A DNA stretch of 64,000 nucleotides from Lantana camara. Taxonomy: Eukaryota > Streptophyta > Magnoliopsida > Lamiales > Verbenaceae. Below the pieces are notes generated by a model, which worked only from the letters and a program-made list of their open reading frames with translations, did no database searches and was not told the origin of the DNA. Location: contig CM074855.1 in the NCBI GenBank assembly GCA_037501455.1, positions 55,249,001 to 55,313,000 of the forward strand. Direction: 5' to 3'. Position numbers and translations under genes: made by a program. Below are positions 22,621 through 33,370 of this stretch, piece after piece (positions within the stretch are counted from its first letter, which is position 1; the number at the start of each line of letters is the position of its first letter).

Positions 22621-25540
22621 GTGTTCCAACACAATACGATTATTGGAGCATTAAATTGAGATTCAGTGAAACCTAGGTGTCTATTCGGAAAGGGCAAAGT
22701 ATGATTATCCGATAACAAGGTGTTCATCGGATATTTCGAAACAACGAGTGTCATCGCTTCGAAAGTATTAATTCGTAAAATTGGGATATGTATATGCATA
22801 GTAAGGAGAAATAACTTAAAAACATTTCATAAAGATGAAATCTGTACATTTATTGTTAGAAACACTTGTAATTACGAGAAACTGATTAAATATTTAGGGA
22901 AAACACAAGTTCAAATTTGATCCCAACTTAATATGACAATGTATTAAATCATAAATCGAATAACGAAGAACGAGAGCGTCATTATTTCTGAAGTATCAGT
23001 TCGTAAAATTGAAGTACTGAAAATAGAAATTGAAGTATTGTTACATTTAACATAGAGTTTGAATATTCGAAAACAAGGTGTTCCAACACAATTCGATTAT
23101 TGGAGCATTAAATTGAGATTCAGTGAAACCTAGGTGTCTATTCGGAAAGGGCGAAGTATGATTATCAAATAACACGGTGTTCATCAGATATTTCGAAACA
23201 TCGAGTGTCATCGCTTCGAAAGTATTAATTCGTAAAATTGGGATATGTATATGCATAGTAAGGAGAAATAACTTAAAAACATTTCATAAAGATGAAATCT
23301 CTACATATATTGTTAGAAACACTTGTAATTACGAGAAAGTAATTAAATATTTCGGGAAAACACAAGTTCAAATTTGATCCCAACTTAATATTACAATGTA
23401 TTAAATCATAAATCGAATAACGAAGAACGAGAGCGTCATTATTTCTGAAGTATCGGTTCGTAAAATTGAAGTACTGAAAACAGAAATTGAAGTATTGTTG
23501 CATTTAACATAGAGTTTGAATATTCGAAAACAAGGTGTTCCAACAAAATACGATTATTGGAGCATTAAATTGAGATTCAGTGAAACCTAGGTGTCTATTC
23601 GGAAAGGGCAAAGTATGATTATCCGATAACAAGGTGTTCATCGGATATTTCGAAACAACGAGTGTCATCGCTTCGAAAGTATTAATTCGTAAAATTGGGA
23701 TATGTATATGCATAGTAAGGAGAAATAACTTAAAAACATTTCATAAAGATGAAATCTCTACATATATTGTTAGAAACACTTGTAATTACGAGAAAGTAAT
23801 TAAATATTTCGGGAAAACACAAGTTCAAATTTGATCCCAACTTAATATTACAATGTATTAAATCATAAATCGAATAACGAAGAACGAGAGCGTCATTATT
23901 TCTGAAGTATCAATTCGTAAAATTGAAGTACTGAAAACAGAAATTGAAGTATTGTTGCATTTAACATAGAGTTTGAATATTCGAAAACAAGGTGTTCCAA
24001 CACAATACGATTATTGGAGCATTAAATTGAGATTCAGTGAAACCTAGGTGTCTATTCGGAAAGGGCAAAGTATGATTATCCGATAACAAGGTGTTCATCG
24101 GATATTTCGAAACAACGAGTGTCATCGCTTCGAAAGTATTAATTCGTAAAATTGGGATATGTATATGCATAGTAAGGAGAAATAACTTAAAAACATTTCA
24201 TAAAGATGAAATCTGTACATTTATTGTTAGAAACACTTGTAATTACGAGAAACTGATTAAATATTTAGGGAAAACACAAGTTCAAATTTGATCCCAACTT
24301 AATATGACAATGTATTAAATCATAAATCGAATAACGAAGAACGAGAGCGTCATTATTTCTGAAGTATCAGTTCGTAAAATTGAAGTACTGAAAATAGAAA
24401 TTGAAGTATTGTTACATTTAACATAGAGTTTGAATATTCGAAAACAAGGTGTTCCAACACAATTCGATTATTGGAGCATTAAATTGAGATTCAGTGAAAC
24501 CTAGGTGTCTATTCGGAAAGGGCGAAGTATGATTATCAAATAACACAGTGTTCATCAGATATTTCGAAACAACGAGTGTCATCGCTTCGAAAGTATTAAT
24601 TCGTAAAATTGGGATATGTATATGCATAGTAAGGAGAAATAACTTAAAAACATTTCATAAAGATGAAATCTCTACATATATTGTTAGAAACACTTGTAAT
24701 TACGAGAAAGTAATTAAATATTTCGGGAAAACACAAGTTCAAATTTGATCCCAACTTAATATTACAATGTATTAAATCATAAATCGAATAACGAAGAACG
24801 AGAGCGTCATTATTTCTGAAGTATCGGTTCGTAAAATTGAAGTACTGAAAACAGAAATTGAAGTATTGTTGCATTTAACATAGAGTTTGAATATTCGAAA
24901 ACAAGGTGTTCCAACAAAATACGATTATTGGAGCATTAAATTGAGATTCAGTGAAACCTAGGTGTCTATTCGGAAAGGGCAAAGTATGATTATCCGATAA
25001 CAAGGTGTTCCTCGGATATTTCGAAACAACGAGTGTCATCGCTTCGAAAGTATTAATTCGTAAAATTGGGATATGTATATGCATAGTAAGGAGAAATAAC
25101 TTAAAAACATTTCATAAAGATGAAATCTCTACATATATTGTTAGAAACACTTGTAATTACGAGAAAGTAATTAAATATTTCGGGAAAACACAAGTTCAAA
25201 TTTGATCCCAACTTAATATTACAATGTATTAAATCATAAATCGAATAACGAAGAACGAGAGCGTCATTATTTCTGAAGTATCAATTCGTAAAATTGAAGT
25301 ACTGAAAACAGAAATTGAAGTATTGTTGCATTTAACATAGAGTTTGAATATTCGAAAACAAGGTGTTCCAACACAATACGATTATTGGAGCATTAAATTG
25401 AGATTCAGTGAAACCTAGGTGTCTATTCGGAAAGGGCAAAGTATGATTATCCGATAACAAGGTGTTCATCGGATATTTCGAAACAACGAGTGTCATCGCT
25501 TCGAAAGTATTAATTCGTAAAATTGGGATATGTATATGCA
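21430..25540. repeat. Three-monomer higher-order repeat, 1371 bp, three copies
   Basis: The variant order repeats every 1371 bp: the CAAATAACAC(G/A)GTG monomer is at about 21.80, 23.17 and 24.54 kb, and its neighbours follow at the same offsets (22263/23634/25005 and 22720/24091). It overlaps the second copy of the five-monomer repeat, so it probably arose by local re-amplification of part of it. Confidence 0.85.
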
Positions 25541-26810
25541 TAGTAAGGAGAAATAACTTAAAAACATTTCATAAAGATGAATTCTCTACATATATAGTTA
25601 GAAACACTTGTTATTACGAGAAAGTGATTAAATATTTTGGGAAAACACAAGTTCAAATTTGATCCAAACTTAATATTACAATGTATTAAATCATAAATCG
25701 AATAACGAAGAACGAGAGCGTCATTATTTCTGAAGTATCAGTTCGTAAAATTGAAGTACTGAAAACAGAAATTGATGTATTGTTGCATTTAACATAGAGT
25801 TTGAATATTCGAAAATAAGGTGTTCCAACAAAATTCAATTATTGGAGCATTAAATTGAGATTTAGTGAAACTTAGGTGTCTATTCGTAAAGGGCGAAGTA
25901 TTATTATCCGATAACAAGGTGTTCATTGGATATTTCGAAACAACGAGTGTCATCGCTTCGAAAGTATTAATTCGTAAAATTGGGATATGTATATGCATAG
26001 TAAGGAGAAATAACTTAAAAACATTTCATAAAGATGAAATCTCTACATATATTGTTAGAAACACTTGTAATTACGAGAAAGTGATTAAATATTTCGGGAA
26101 AACACAAGTTCAAATTTGATCTCAACTTAATATTACAATGTATTAAATCATAAATCGAATAACGAAGAACGAGAGCGTCATTATTTATGAAGTACCAGTT
26201 CGTAAAATTGAAGTACTGAAAACAAAAATTGAAGTATTCTTGCATTTCACATAGAGTATGAATATTCGAAAATAAGGTGTTCCAACACAATACGATTATT
26301 GGAGCATTAAATTGAGATTTAGTCAAACCTAGGTGTCTATTCTTAAAGGGCAAGTACGATTATCCGATAACAAGGTGTTCATCGGATATTTCGAAACAAC
26401 GAGTGTCATTGCTTCAAAAGTATTAATTCGTAAAATTGGGATATGTATATGCATAGTAAGGAGAAATAACTTAAAAACATTTCATAAAGATGAAATCTCT
26501 ACATATATTGTTAGAAACACTTGTAATTACGAGAAAGTGATTAAATATTTCCGGAAAACAGAAGTTTAAATTTTCCCAACTTAATATTACAATGTATTAA
26601 ATCATAAATCGAATAATGAAGAACGAGAGGGTCATTATTTCTGAAGTATCAGTTCGTAAAATTGAAGTACTGAAAACAGAAATTGAAGTATTGTTGCATT
26701 TAACACAGAGTTTGAATATTCGAAAATAAGGTGTTCCAACAAAATTTGATTATTGGAGCATTAAATTGAGATATAGTGAAACCTAGGTGTCTATTCGTAA
26801 AGTGCGAAGT

Positions 26811-26815
26811 ATGAT
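26811..26815. repeat. Left target-site duplication of E2 (ATGAT)
   Basis: ATGAT before the LTR start TGTAACGCC is repeated at 36263-36267 after the LTR end GTGCTACA. Removing E2 restores the satellite reading GAAGTATGATT, with one substitution (TGTCC for TATCC) to the right. Confidence 0.94.
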
Positions 26816-27798
26816 TGTAACGCCCCATTTTTCAGTCATGCATTATGTTACCTTATATTAAATTTCATCACATTATATGCCTTATATTCTCATGTGTTTA
26901 TATGAACTTCCATTAACGTGGAAATTTCGTGAACTAATTGATAACGTGCTTAATTGTATGAATTCAGTGATCTAATTGAATTAAATGTCCTTAATTGCTC
27001 TCTAGTGTGAATTCTTGGATTTAATTGTATTTCATGACTTGGAGCTAAATGAATTAATTGTTAGAGTTTATCCTTGAGTGCATTATATAAATAAATATAT
27101 GGACTTAATTGCATTGCATAATTTGGGACTTTGAAGATCATATCCCATGGAATGATATTTGATTGAATGAATTTAATTAACTTGAGGACCTAATTGCAAA
27201 TTTTGATGATTCATCCATTTTGTTGGAAGACTTTTGTAAATATCTCATTCATCTCTTCCATTTCATTTCATTCTCATCAAATTAACCTCACACACACACA
27301 CACACACTAAATACCGATTTTTACACCATGGAAGAGAAGGAGGAGATTTCATCATTCCAAGTTAATTTCAAGGAGGAATTGCATGAGTATGAGGCATCAC
27401 CATCATCTCCATAGTTCCTTTCATCTTTCCATTCATTCTTTCAAGGTATATGTATGAATTGCTTGAGCTTTTGATTATTTGGTTGAGTAGGGTTTGATGA
27501 TTGATTGATGCTTTCATGCTTATTCATGATTAGAAGCATGTTTAGGTCCTTGTTTCTTCATTTCTTGCATGAAACTTGAAATTATTGAAGGTTGGGAGCA
27601 TGTGTATAATATGGGGTTTTCATGAGAAATTCTTGATGTTGGGATGTTTATTTCTTGGTTGAATTGATGAATATTGGAAGTATGATGCATATATGAGGTG
27701 TTTGAAGCATAAGTTATGGTTGGAGTTTGGTATATTTTGGTTTGGGGTTGGTTTTGCATGGAAACCCCTGTTTCTCCCCTGTTTTTTCGGTCACGCAC

Positions 27799-27921
27799 AG
27801 TTGACACGGGGGTGTCAACTTTGCTTTGTGCTGGCGACACGGGGGTGCACGTTGGTTTGATTTTCTGTACCGTGACACGGGGGTGTCACGGTTTGCCTTA
27901 TATTGACGACACGGGCGTGTC
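27799..27921 (+). repeat. Series of GACAC-GGGG-GTGTC hairpins in the E2 LTR
   Basis: Unit 1 (27799-27820) has arms AGTTGACAC/GTGTCAACT around GGGG. Unit 2 near 27835-27855 is imperfect. Unit 3 (27869-27892) has arms ACCGTGACAC/GTGTCACGGT around GGGG. Unit 4 (27908-27921) has GACAC-GGGC-GTGTC. The outer parts of the stems differ between units yet remain complementary. The 3' LTR copy lies 6555 bp further on, and E3 has the same four-unit series. Confidence 0.85.
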
Positions 27922-28585
27922 ACTTTCCTGCATTTTGCCCAACTTCGGACGAACGCCATTTTCACCTCGGTTTGAATTAGAAAGCGTGCCATATAGCGTT
28001 GGAAAGGTATATGTGTCTACTTTCATATCCAACAAACAAAACGCGATTCCCACTTCTAGAATTTAAGATATTCCAGTTTTCCCACAACATATACATTTCC
28101 AAAAATTGTCGGTTTTGGCCAAACTTCACCAAAACCTTTCTTATTGCATTCCTTTCACTCTCTTGGCTCCCATATGTGAATTATATGAGTTATATACTTG
28201 TTTAATTGATAAGTATGCTCCTACTTGATACTTCTTGGTACTTAATTGCTCAAATGTATTGTGTGACTCCATGCCCTATATGAATTGAACTTGAAATGAT
28301 TGAATGCTTTAAATATGTGACTCCTTGAGATTTATTTCATCTTTTAACTGTTAGTTGGTTCTCATATATGATTAAGTGCCACTTAATTGTTAATATGTAT
28401 GGTTATTAAAGTGTTGGGATGGTTATTTATTTACATTAGCATTGCCGTGCGTCATACTTGGTCTCATATTGAGTCTTGTCCCACGAGTTCACGTTATTTC
28501 CTTTCTTGTCCAGTTTTTCTCCAGGGCAGAGATCATTGATCGTTGGGCACTTTCTAGTATCCTTGTCTTGTTCCGTCGCTCGTCA

Positions 28586-28612
28586 GGTGAGGTTTAAATT
28601 GTAAATATATAG
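28586..28612 (+). promoter_or_regulatory. Possible core promoter or splice donor in the E2 LTR
   Basis: CAGGTGAGGTTT (GT at 28587-28588) matches a plant 5' splice site and is shared with the E1 and E3 LTRs. The string ATATATAG at 28605-28612 is TATA-like and has a counterpart at 60781-60790 in E3. The two readings conflict: a start about 30 bp after this TATA would leave the donor untranscribed. I cannot choose between them. Confidence 0.3.
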
Positions 28613-28736
28613 AGCCTTTACAACCCTTATGTGATTTTCGGCCAAAACGTATCTATATATCTACAGTTTTCTAACCTTATGATTGTCAAATGATTTCACG
28701 GAAATGGATTGATGGATTGATTGATTAACGAATTGA

Positions 28737-28980
28737 TTGTTTTGGCGAGTAACTATTGTTCACGTTGGGCCCGAGGGTAGTGTATTGAGCCAACCGGGAA
28801 AGCAAGGGCTGACGGGTAACTCTTGCACTATCCTCACCATTGTGGGATCACCTCTGAATCCACCAGGAGGTTTGGTGGAGGAAGAAATCCCGTGCGTGGG
28901 AGTCATGTTCCCGACGTACACCATGATTGGATGGCTGGGTCTTGCAAGCCCGCCATCACCCGGAGGAAGAAGGAGTTATT
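28737..28980 (+). other. Strongly conserved LTR block shared by E2 and E3
   Basis: The segment starting GGGCCCGAGGGTAG matches E3 (about 60940-61175) nearly base for base over roughly 200 bp. Sequence on either side aligns poorly. Internal inverted repeats include CCACC...GGTGG around AGGAGGTTT. Frames of 65-84 codons across it are not conserved as protein, because E3 has an extra base (CCAATTTTGGG for CCATTGTGGG) that switches the frame while the DNA stays the same. Confidence 0.75.
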
Positions 28981-29261
28981 GATTGAAATTGCTAATTGTG
29001 CACTAAGTTCTATTGCTTGATCACTTAATTAATTACGACTGAATTATTGTACACTGTCGGAGAAAGGTTGGAGATTTTCCCTCACTCGCCGGGCCACTGA
29101 TTGAATTGAATTAAATTGAGTGTATTGTTAAATTGATTAGTTGTAATCTCGGGCGAGTTATCTTTTACTATTAAACTTATGTTGTTTCTATTTTATGAAC
29201 CCTTACCCGAGATTATGGCTTGCATGTTACTTGCGCGAATATTTATTTATAAACCCCTCAC

Positions 29262-29280
29262 TCAGTCTGTGGTAGACTGA
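29262..29280 (+). promoter_or_regulatory. TCAGTCT...AGACTGA hairpin in the E2 LTR
   Basis: A perfect 7-bp stem around GTGGT, followed by CACCTCACAC. It is the counterpart of the E1 and E3 hairpins; the seventh pair is T-A here and C-G in E3. Confidence 0.68.
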
Positions 29281-29313
29281 CACCTCACACTTTTCAGGTA
29301 CTCTCAGTGGCGT

Positions 29314-29583
29314 GCTAGGCGGGAGTCCGAGTCGTGTCCAGTTGTCGAGTTGAGTCTAGCATTGCATTTTCATGTTCTTGGTATTTTTGGCTCATCATGT
29401 TAGTGGTTTTGGGTTATTTATACATGTATAATGTATTGATAAGTGTTGGTACCTACTATTATATAAATGTTGGTATCTATAAATAAATATGTAATTATGG
29501 TACCTATAAGTATTGATTGCTATTGCTTCCGCTTTTATTGTTCTGAATTGTTTATTGGTAGTATTTGAGGGTACCCGCCTAGC
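29314..29583 (+). promoter_or_regulatory. Long-range inverted repeat GCTAGGCGGG / CCCGCCTAGC in the E2 LTR
   Basis: Ten-base arms at 29314-29323 and 29574-29583 are perfectly complementary across about 250 nt. The 3' LTR copy has one change in the left arm (GCTAGGCTGG). TTGCTTCCGC lies just inside the right arm. Confidence 0.65.
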
Positions 29584-29714
29584 TTTTGAGTTTTTTTTAT
29601 TGTCACCCGTTCGCCATGAGTCTGGTTCATATATGGACTACCCATTTCATGAGTGAGCTAGACTCATGGTGCGGGGGGTGTGGCATCTCGGCGTTCCGGG
29701 TGCTACATCTAAGG

Positions 29715-29726
29715 TGGTATCAGAGC
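29715..29726 (+). other. E2 primer-binding site (initiator-Met tRNA)
   Basis: TGGTATCAGAGC, seven bases after the LTR end. It matches the complement of the plant initiator methionine tRNA 3' end, and CCGG follows as in E3. Confidence 0.93.
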
Positions 29727-32700
29727 CCGGTTGCAAAACCGCGGTTCTAGCGTCGAGTCGTGTCATGTCTAGGTCGAACGACATAGGATTATTTGATAAT
29801 TGCGAGTCTTGCATCTTATTTGGAACTACTTGAACTTATTTGAATTTATTTGAACTTACCTGAACATCTTTGAGCTACTTGGTGACTTGTGTATGGCATT
29901 GATTTATGTTACTACTTGATGATTAATTGATCTTCTATGACTTGGAATTTATATGTTTGATGTGTTTTCTTTAATTTAGTTGAATTAATTATTGCGTTCT
30001 GCATCAAATATGTGGTTAAATGCTAATTATGTGACATGAGCATATACTAACCGCATGCATTTAGCTTTGAACTAATTTGGAGTTATAGGTTATGAAGAAT
30101 ATATCAAACCACGACCAATTTCTACAACAACTTCAATCTACCCCAAGTTCTTTTCTTTTGCTTTGAAGTTGTAAGGAATGCACCGGGGAACTTCATACAA
30201 GAAAATCAAGAGTCATGGATTGCTCTAGTTGGGTTATACTTCAAGTGTTAAGATTCGGGAATTGAAGGGCCAAAGGTGGGAGTAACTTTCAAGCTCTAAT
30301 GAAGTTGGTAGATATTTAGCGGGATAGTGGTAGGGCGTGATGCCTACAACTTGCAAGATTAACACTCACACGCCTATATTGCAAAAGTCTTTTCAACGGG
30401 AATCCGTAGGATCATTTCATTTAAGAGCAAAACTGAAGAAAACCTCTAAAGTGTTTTAAGTTTCAAGGTCTCAATCACCGAGGAGGCCTCGAGGGTACTA
30501 GGGACTTAGGGTTCGGAGTTGAAAGTAAGTTGAGGATTTTCCACCATTGGAATCGAAAGTCAAGTTGTGGGATGATCTACGAGCTCTAGGTAAGTTGAAG
30601 AAGTTCAAAGAGGTGGAGTTGGGGTAGATGATGCTAGGTTATCATAAGACTAATACATACACCATGCCACATCAAAAGTTAAGTTAGTTAACCAAACTCA
30701 ATGAGGTTGTACAAACCAAGGGATGGAACGAAGGGAATCTTGGAGGAGGTTAGATCGATGAAGAAGAATGAAGAGATTAAGAAAAAGGGGAATTGAAGTC
30801 ACTACGGATTTTGAGTAAGGAAGAAGTTGAATTGGAAGATATGGAGCAAAAATGGAAACGGTGAAAGAAGGTAACGAGCTTATAGAAGGAAACTATATGC
30901 TTGAGTGTAAGCAATTGGAGGGTGAGTTCGTTCGACTATTTAAACTTATACAAATTAAATCGAGGATTTCGATTGAGGTAATAACTAGGTGAAGACTTCG
31001 GATAACAATTAGAGACTACTTTTCGAAAGAGGGCTAGTTATCAATTTCACGGAAGTAGAAGCATTGGAGTTCAAGAATCATAACTTGATTACCAAGTTGT
31101 ACGAGTCGAGATAAGGAAGCTTTGAACAAGAAAATATTTAAGGTGAAGGCTCGAACCACACTTAGAATCTATAAATTGGAAGGAATACTTGGGGACAGAA
31201 TTGAGTTCAAGAAATTTCAATCCTCGAGTGATGGAAACGTACGGGTTGATGCTGGGGATTTTGAAGAAAATAGGAAGACCGTGGGTAACCAGGAATAACC
31301 AACAAATTCGAGGCAAGCTTGTAATTCAACAAAACAAAGAACAAGTGCTAAGTTAAAGGATGCAGCTACGGTGACAGGTTCAAAGCATTCATGGCACGTG
31401 CATCATACATTGTTTAAATTATTTAAATTTCTTTAACTATATATGCATTCCTACTTGAGCGTAAATTTTCCAACTTGTGTATTTATTATTTATAAGTGTA
31501 GTACGTGCATCGACATCTTAACCCAACATGCACTTTAAGTGTTTTCTTGATAAAAAATCTCTCCACCTCATCTATCAAGCATTACTTCAACCGAGACACA
31601 ACCGAAGTATGAGACGGAAAGAATTGGGTTGCAAAGTGAGGAACAAAAGGGAGAAAGAACAATTGAAAGGCCGGGAAAAGTAGTTAGGAGTTGGATGGAA
31701 GAAGTTGTCACTTCAAAAATAAACGTGAGATGAAATGTCCGAACAAGTGGCGAGATTTAAGATTGCTGATATCAAGGAAGTTGAGTCGACTGGGGAAATG
31801 ACTTCAAATTTGTGGTTTTGCTCAAAGGAATTACATTTGTTAGAAGTAACAAAAGTGTAAGGGTTACAAATGATCGGGGTTACTTGAGAGCAACAACAAG
31901 GGATGAATTAGGAGATTGAGATGCTTGATGACCTCGAAGGTCAGGATGAGGATATTTAGGAAATGATTTTTGGAAAGGGTGAGAGCTTCAAGAAATGAAA
32001 TAGATATTCAAGAATGAGGAAGGATTCAGTGTTCGTTGGATTTCCAATTGAGATAGAGAAATACTTCGAGAATGAGATCGAGAGTTAGAGGTACTTCAAG
32101 AGAATTAGAAAGAAGAGAAGCTTGGATTTGAGAAAGGGTAGAACTAGTTCTAGAAGTTAGACAGAAAATATTCCTATTTTCTTAAGGGGGAGAGCCGGTC
32201 GGGGAACAACTTAAAATCGATGTTTGGATCTCACTTGGGAGAGTTGAAACTTCAAGGGAAATGGTTCTTTCGGAAACTCTCTATCGGAACTAGGTGAATG
32301 AAGTCTTCAATAGTTTAAATCTCGTGCGCCTAGAGTTCTCAAATGGAGATTTTTAAAAAGCCATAAGGAGGCATATCTTGAGCCGAGTTGAAATTGAAAC
32401 AAATCTGAGGAGAAATGGGAGAGATCATGATTTTTATAAGTTGAGTAAGTTTACTTTGATCAAAGGTAAGAATTTTTCAAGGAAAGCGACTGTCATTCAA
32501 GATTTGCACGAAGTGACCAAAGAGGTGCGTCACTATTACCATATTACAAGATAAAAACAACTCGACGGGAACATTCTCTATCGCAAGGGATCACCTGAGA
32601 GTTACTTGAACCGGGAATATTTTGAAGAATAAAAGGTAGACCTCGAGTCATCAAATAATTAGTCCGGGCATCGGAGGAGGTCAACTATAATTGGTAAGAA

Positions 32701-33110
32701 GAATGGGTGGTCGGATTACTACCAAGTGCATATTCAAGAATTGAATCTTCGAACCGTGGTGGTAGAAAGGTTAGAAATTTGATCGCGGGATGGAGATTGA
32801 GTAGTTATTGGGGTACATACTGACATCAGGCATCCGAGGAATGGCATTTTGGTTAGAAGGGATTATGATCAAAGAATCAAGTATTGAATCAAGTTACTGC
32901 CACTGAAGTTTTCTAAGACCATGGTGAACGGTACACCAAAACATGCATATCATGTGCAATGTACATTTTATTATCACCACGTATGGTTCTTTGTATTTGT
33001 TAATTGCTTTTGTAAAACTAGATGGTATATTTGATTTCCTCCACTTGTTCATTACGTGAAGTTCGGTATGAATGTTTAATTAAGTGTTCTCTTGGAATTC
33101 TTGCTTGTGT
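29727..33110 (+). other. E2 non-coding interior
   Basis: There is no frame longer than about 75 codons on either strand and no recognisable gag. The first part resembles the E3 leader (GGTTCTAG, then GTCTAGGTCG). The rest is purine-rich on the + strand. A possible reverse-transcriptase remnant lies at 32714-32860. From about 32930 (GGTGAACGGTAC, then ATGCATATCA) the sequence matches the E3 3' untranslated region. A CACGTGCATCAT string near 31400 also resembles the start of the E3 3' region, hinting at an older internal duplication. Confidence 0.7.
32714..32860 (+). pseudogene. Possible reverse-transcriptase remnant in E2
   Basis: Translation from 32714 gives DYYQVHIQELNLRTVV, resembling the RT motif [15 protein letters not shown] of E1. 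About 100 bp on, near 32810-32840, LGYILTSGIRG resembles [11 protein letters not shown], which follows the RT core in E1. Stops and frameshifts lie between. The order and spacing fit a shrunken RT region, but these are short matches made by eye. Confidence 0.4.
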
Positions 33111-33301
33111 GAGAGTCGGGGTACTCTCCCTAGTTGTTTGAGAGACGGGGACCTCTCACTACGTGTTAGAGAGACGGGGTTCTCTCATTTCTTGTTCGAG
33201 AGACGGGGTTCTCTCATTTCTTGTTCGAGAGACGGGGTTCTCTCATTTCTTGTGGAGAGACGGGGCTCTCTCGTTACTTGTTTGAGAGACGGGGCTCTCT
33301 T
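33111..33301 (+). repeat. Array of seven CGGGG-loop hairpins in the E2 3' region
   Basis: Seven 18-base inverted repeats start at 33111, 33140, 33169, 33198, 33227, 33255 and 33284, about 28-29 bases apart. The standard form is GAGAGACGGGGTTCTCTC: a 6-bp stem with a CGGGGT loop. Unit 1 has GAGAGT/ACTCTC, a compensated change. Units 6 and 7 have a CGGGGC loop, and unit 7 ends in a G-T wobble. Unit 2 has one mismatch. The array ends 32 bases before the pre-polypurine hairpin. A 110-codon frame across it is a product of the repeat. Confidence 0.9.
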
Positions 33302-33333
33302 GTTGCTTGTGCATCATTTTAAAACTCGGCAGT

Positions 33334-33352
33334 GGACCTGGGGACCAGGTCC
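33334..33352 (+). promoter_or_regulatory. Hairpin upstream of the E2 polypurine tract
   Basis: GGACCTGG (33334-33341) and CCAGGTCC (33345-33352) form a perfect 8-bp stem around GGA, four bases before the polypurine tract. It is identical in E3 and has a compensated C-G to T-A change in E1. Confidence 0.7.
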
Positions 33353-33356
33353 TATT

Positions 33357-33369
33357 AAGGGGGAGAGAA
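33357..33369 (+). other. E2 polypurine tract
   Basis: AAGGGGGAGAGAA, then T, then the 3' LTR start TGTAACGCC. It would prime plus-strand synthesis. Confidence 0.92.
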
Positions 33370-33370
33370 T

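Larger units (their letters stand above)
17504..26815. repeat. 457-bp satellite array, block 2
   Basis: About 20 monomers continuing block 1 in phase. They share its variant types: the CAAATAACAC(G/A)GTG type near 19.5, 21.8, 23.2 and 24.5 kb, the CTTAGGTGTC type near 18.1, 20.4 and 25.9 kb, and the 454-bp type near 18.6, 20.8 and 26.3 kb. Variant order gives five-monomer and three-monomer higher-order repeats. It is interrupted at 26815 by E2. Confidence 0.97.
26816..29707 (+). repeat. E2 5' LTR (2892 bp)
   Basis: Starts TGTAACGCCCC and ends GGGTGCTACA (TG...CA, TGTA/TACA). It contains a (CA)n run at 27289-27307, the GACAC-GGGG-GTGTC hairpins, two blocks shared closely with E3 (about 27918-28183 and 28737-28980), a TATA-like string at 28605-28612, the TCAGTCT hairpin and the long-range inverted repeat. 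CCATGAGTCT near 29615 and AGACTCATGG near 29660 form a further 10-bp inverted repeat. No credible gene lies inside. Confidence 0.95.

Noticed and set aside
27999..28205. 68-codon frame (MERYMCLLSYPT...) present in both E2 LTRs and in E3 (60363-60569)
   Set aside because: Most differences between E2 and E3 within it change the amino acid, so the conservation looks like DNA or RNA conservation of the LTR block, not a protein.
28737..28982. 81-codon frame in the E2 LTRs with an 84-codon counterpart in E3
   Set aside because: A one-base insertion in E3 shifts the frame in the middle while the DNA remains nearly identical, so protein is not what is conserved.
33111..33301. CRISPR-like reading of the evenly spaced short repeats
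   Set aside because: Units are inverted repeats in a plant retrotransposon 3' region, spacers are short and mostly alike, and no associated genes exist.
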